Positions 6,240 to 8,038 of a stretch of 8,038 nt of DNA are shown one piece after another (positions within the stretch are counted from its first letter, which is position 1; each line of letters begins with the position of its first letter). The stretch lies in contig JAIRZH010000122.1 of NCBI GenBank assembly GCA_031267335.1, positions 1-8,038 of the forward strand. The letters are read 5' to 3'. The position numbers were made by a program, and so were the translations under genes. Below the pieces are notes generated by a model. That model had not been told where the DNA came from, ran no database searches, and saw nothing but the letters and a program-made list of their open reading frames with translations. Source of the stretch: Oscillospiraceae bacterium (GTDB lineage: Bacteria; Bacillota; Clostridia; Oscillospirales; Acutalibacteraceae).

Positions 6240-7580
6240 TTAGTTTTTAGTTTCAACACTAAATTTATCTTTTTTTCTATCATACTTAACAATAACTTTC
6301 CGAACAAGTTTTTCTTTTGCTAAAATTTTATTTTTTAATCTAAATTTAACCAATTTGCCCCTTAACTCTACTAAGAAATCGTTTACTCCTCTAACTCCCT
6401 TGTTCCTTTCTTCTGCGGTTCGGCCCACGACTTCTGGGAAATCTTCTGAAAATTCAATATCCATATTGTAAGCGTAAGAGTAATATTTTTGTATCTGTGC
6501 AACCAAAGGTGCTAAAATAACCATATAGTCATTTTTTTTAAAGTTTTCAAATTCAACGACATTAAAACGATTAACAAGAGATTTATCTCGTTCAACAATT
6601 GTTCTAGCAGCAGCTTCTTTAGGCGTAAGGTTTTTTTTAGGTAATCCCCAACATTCACGAAATTCATTACTTATGCAAATAAACACAGTTTTTGAAACGT
6701 CAATATCCATGCGCCCACCGTTTGAAAAATATACTTTTAGTTTTCCGGTATCTTTTGCGTCGCGAAGACGTTCTAAAATAGTATCTTTCGGATCATTTCT
6801 ATGAATTTTATCTATCTCATCTATAACAACAATGATTCTGTTATTTTTTTGCAATTGATAAATAAGTTTCGAGCTTTCATTAAATAATCGGTCAGCAGGA
6901 GAAAATGCTTCTGTTTTGCTAGACGGATCATCCTGTTTCTTGCTATTTGGTGTATTAAAAGGCTTAGGAGGGAGAGTTTCGATCGTTGCAACAGTAATAA
7001 ATTGCCATGGTTGCATATCTTGACCAAAGAGAAGTTGCGAAAGCAATCTAGCGGTTAAAGTTTTGCCGACGCCAGAATCTCCAATCATTACCATTGTACA
7101 TGCAGAACTTACAGGGTTTTTTATGCTATTGTTTTCTTTCTGCATATCTATATGCCCGCTCAGGATGCTGACTATTTTTTCTATAGCTTTATCTTGAGCG
7201 AAAATATTATCTTTCAAGAATTTTTTTGCCACTTCTCTAAATTTCACAGGATTATTTTCAAGTTTGCGCCTATTGTAAATAAAGGTATATTTAAAGGTAT
7301 CTTTAAACGATTTCATTAACTTTATTAACGGCATAATTATATCATTAACGAAAGGAATGTATAACCATTTGCCGAGTTTATATACTACGGGGATTGAGCC
7401 CAACACAATTACTGTTAAATGTTTTTCAAAAAATTTTGAAATTTCCAAATAATTTAAACCACCATCTTCATTGAAAAAGTCGGCATTTACTTTGGAAGCA
7501 AAATTTAAATTTTTCATTCCGGTCGGATTGTTCCCAATTAAAAAAAGCGTTGCCAACAAAATAGCTGTAATTTTCTTCAT
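6240..7580 (-). CDS. Membrane-targeted Clp/torsin-type AAA+ ATPase
   Basis: A 446-residue protein with one AAA+ module of the Clp/HSP100 second-domain (AAA_2) type, the lineage that also includes eukaryotic torsins. Such ATPases remodel or unfold proteins as ring assemblies. Residues 1-16 (KK then ITAILLATLFLIG) form a signal sequence or anchor, with a possible cleavage site near VNA (31-33). A second hydrophobic stretch lies at 55-67, followed by a Lys-rich region. The ATPase has the entry motif FAQDKAIEKI (127-136), Walker A GDSGVGKT (167-174), Walker B IIVVIDEID (249-257; D254, E255), sensor 1 N305 in CISNEF, Arg finger R338 in LVNRFN, and sensor 2 R397 in GVRGVNDFL; all key residues are intact. 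There is no ClpP-docking loop, N-domain or second AAA domain, so it is not ClpA, ClpB, ClpC or ClpX. The start is supported by AAAGGAG 6 nt upstream. Topology is uncertain: cleaved signal with the ATPase outside, or two-helix hairpin with the ATPase in the cytosol. Confidence 0.85.
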   Translation of the reverse strand: MKKITAILLATLFLIGNNPTGMKNLNFASKVNADFFNEDGGLNYLEISKFFEKHLTVIVLGSIPVVYKLGKWLYIPFVNDIIMPLIKLMKSFKDTFKYTFIYNRRKLENNPVKFREVAKKFLKDNIFAQDKAIEKIVSILSGHIDMQKENNSIKNPVSSACTMVMIGDSGVGKTLTARLLSQLLFGQDMQPWQFITVATIETLPPKPFNTPNSKKQDDPSSKTEAFSPADRLFNESSKLIYQLQKNNRIIVVIDEIDKIHRNDPKDTILERLRDAKDTGKLKVYFSNGGRMDIDVSKTVFICISNEFRECWGLPKKNLTPKEAAARTIVERDKSLVNRFNVVEFENFKKNDYMVILAPLVAQIQKYYSYAYNMDIEFSEDFPEVVGRTAEERNKGVRGVNDFLVELRGKLVKFRLKNKILAKEKLVRKVIVKYDRKKDKFSVETKN

Positions 7581-7694
7581 ATTTACTCCTTTGATTTATT
7601 TTTACAAATTAAATTTTAATTTGAATGTTAAAATAAAAAATTCAGTCAAAACGAATTTTGAATTCTTATTTTCATGATTTTTTTACTTAAGTAC

Positions 7695-7723
7695 ATTATT
7701 ATTACAATATAAAAAATTGTCAA
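7695..7723 (-). promoter_or_regulatory. Sigma-A promoter of the AAA+ gene
   Basis: On the minus strand, a perfect TTGACA (7718-7723) is followed after 17 nt by AATAAT (7695-7700, 5 of 6). Transcription would begin near 7688, giving a leader of about 108 nt before the start codon. It is the closest to consensus in the window and suggests the AAA+ gene is well expressed and heads its own unit. Confidence 0.7.
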
Positions 7724-7740
7724 CTTTTTTTAATTAAATG

Positions 7741-7838
7741 GTGTCTAATTTCTATATTTATTTCCTTTTTAATAAGCTTAAGTTCTTTTCAAAGCCTTAC
7801 TCTTTGTACCCATTTCTAGAAACGGGTACTCCTAAAAA
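7741..7838. repeat. Family-C tandem repeat, unit 1
   Basis: A 98-bp unit starting GTGTCTAATTT and containing AAGCTTAAGTT, AAAGCCTTACT and TTTGTACCCATTTC, all repeated in the next unit in the same order. It holds a hairpin at 7806-7829: GTACCC pairs with GGGTAC and TTTC with GAAA, with one A/C mismatch on the plus strand that becomes a G-U pair on the minus strand. It starts 18 nt upstream of the -35 of the AAA+ promoter. No coding support. Confidence 0.7.
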
Positions 7839-7937
7839 GTGTCTAATTTTACGTTTGCCGCATTTAGGTAAGCTTAAGTTTTTATTTAAAGCCTTACTAT
7901 TTGTACCCATTTCTTTAGGAAAGAAACGGGTACTCCC
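7839..7937. repeat. Family-C tandem repeat, unit 2
   Basis: A 99-bp unit directly abutting unit 1, starting GTGTCTAATTTT and sharing TAAGCTTAAGTT, AAAGCCTTACT and TTTGTACCCATTTC. Its hairpin at 7903-7933 keeps the GTACCC/GGGTAC base and the same A/C position, but the upper stem is longer (TTTCTTT pairs with AAAGAAA), so length changed on both sides together. A fragment of this unit recurs at 4233-4264 in inverted orientation. Confidence 0.7.
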
Positions 7938-7940
7938 AAA

Positions 7941-8000
7941 GAAACAGCGGCTTACGGTGGCTCGTTGCACTTCGCCAAGGCGCCGCAGACAAGTGTCGCT
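7941..8000. other. GC-rich segment after the family-C units, possible structured or mobile sequence
   Basis: This segment is far richer in G and C than the DNA around it. GCGGC (7947-7951) is complementary to GCCGC (7982-7986), and inside it TGGC can pair with GCCA, so a stem-loop is possible. An open frame runs through it on the plus strand but begins without a ribosome binding site and covers the tandem repeats, so it does not look like a gene. It may be part of the repeat unit, a degraded mobile sequence, or a transferred piece. From 8001 to the window end nothing was recognised. Confidence 0.4.
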
Positions 8001-8038
8001 TTAATATAATAAGGATAACATCAAATAAAACTTAGATT

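Noticed and set aside
6240..7580. Annotation as ClpB, ClpC or ClpX
   Set aside because: Only one AAA+ domain, no N-terminal Clp domain or zinc-binding domain, no ClpP-docking loop, and a signal-like N-terminus.
7741..7937. CRISPR-like array
   Set aside because: Only two units, about 98 bp each, directly abutting with similarity spread along the unit; no short repeat alternating with unique spacers and no cas gene.
7738..8004. Plus-strand 88-residue open frame covering the tandem repeats
   Set aside because: No ribosome binding site, starts next to the AAA+ promoter, is made up of the family-C repeats plus the GC-rich segment, and its low-complexity Arg/Lys-rich end matches no domain I recognise.

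Overview
The window is a stretch of very AT-rich bacterial DNA in which every supportable gene lies on the minus strand. Reading in the direction of transcription (high to low coordinates) the order is: a membrane-targeted Clp/torsin-type AAA+ ATPase, dxs (first enzyme of the MEP isoprenoid pathway), a roughly 1.2 kb gene-free tract full of palindromic repeats, a ubiquitin-specific-protease (USP/C19) family protein with an N-terminal export signal, a small possibly 5'-truncated membrane protein, tuf (EF-Tu), and tRNA-Leu(UAA), which is clipped by the window edge.

The bacterium looks like a low-GC Firmicute. The 400-residue EF-Tu, the Dxs sequence, AGGAGG-type ribosome binding sites and TTGACA-17-AATAAT style promoters all fit that. 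A eukaryote-type deubiquitinase fold carrying an export signal, a second exported or membrane-anchored AAA+ protein, AT bias and many degenerate repeats together suggest a host-restricted symbiont living in or on a eukaryote. Clostridial endosymbionts of termite-gut flagellates are one possibility, but the taxon cannot be proven from this window.

Region by region: 1-159 holds tRNA-Leu and the tuf terminator. 160-1483 holds tuf and its promoter. 1593-1905 holds the small membrane ORF and the remnant of a dispersed repeat at its 5' side. 1906-3069 is the USP gene. 3070-4311 has no supported gene; it holds two hairpins with the same core, one complete 177-bp palindromic element (family A), a second family-A copy in opposite orientation, a palindromic element of another family (B) beside it, several family-A end relics, and a fragment of a third family (C). 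4312-6135 is dxs, 6240-7580 is the AAA+ gene with a near-consensus promoter at 7695-7723, and 7741-7937 holds two tandem copies of family C, followed by a short GC-rich segment to about 8000.

Tuf, tRNA-Leu and dxs are housekeeping genes. The two unusual genes share a layout: short N-terminal signal, a second hydrophobic segment, then the catalytic domain. They are the best candidates for a host-interaction system, but no shared operon links them and the functional connection is inference.
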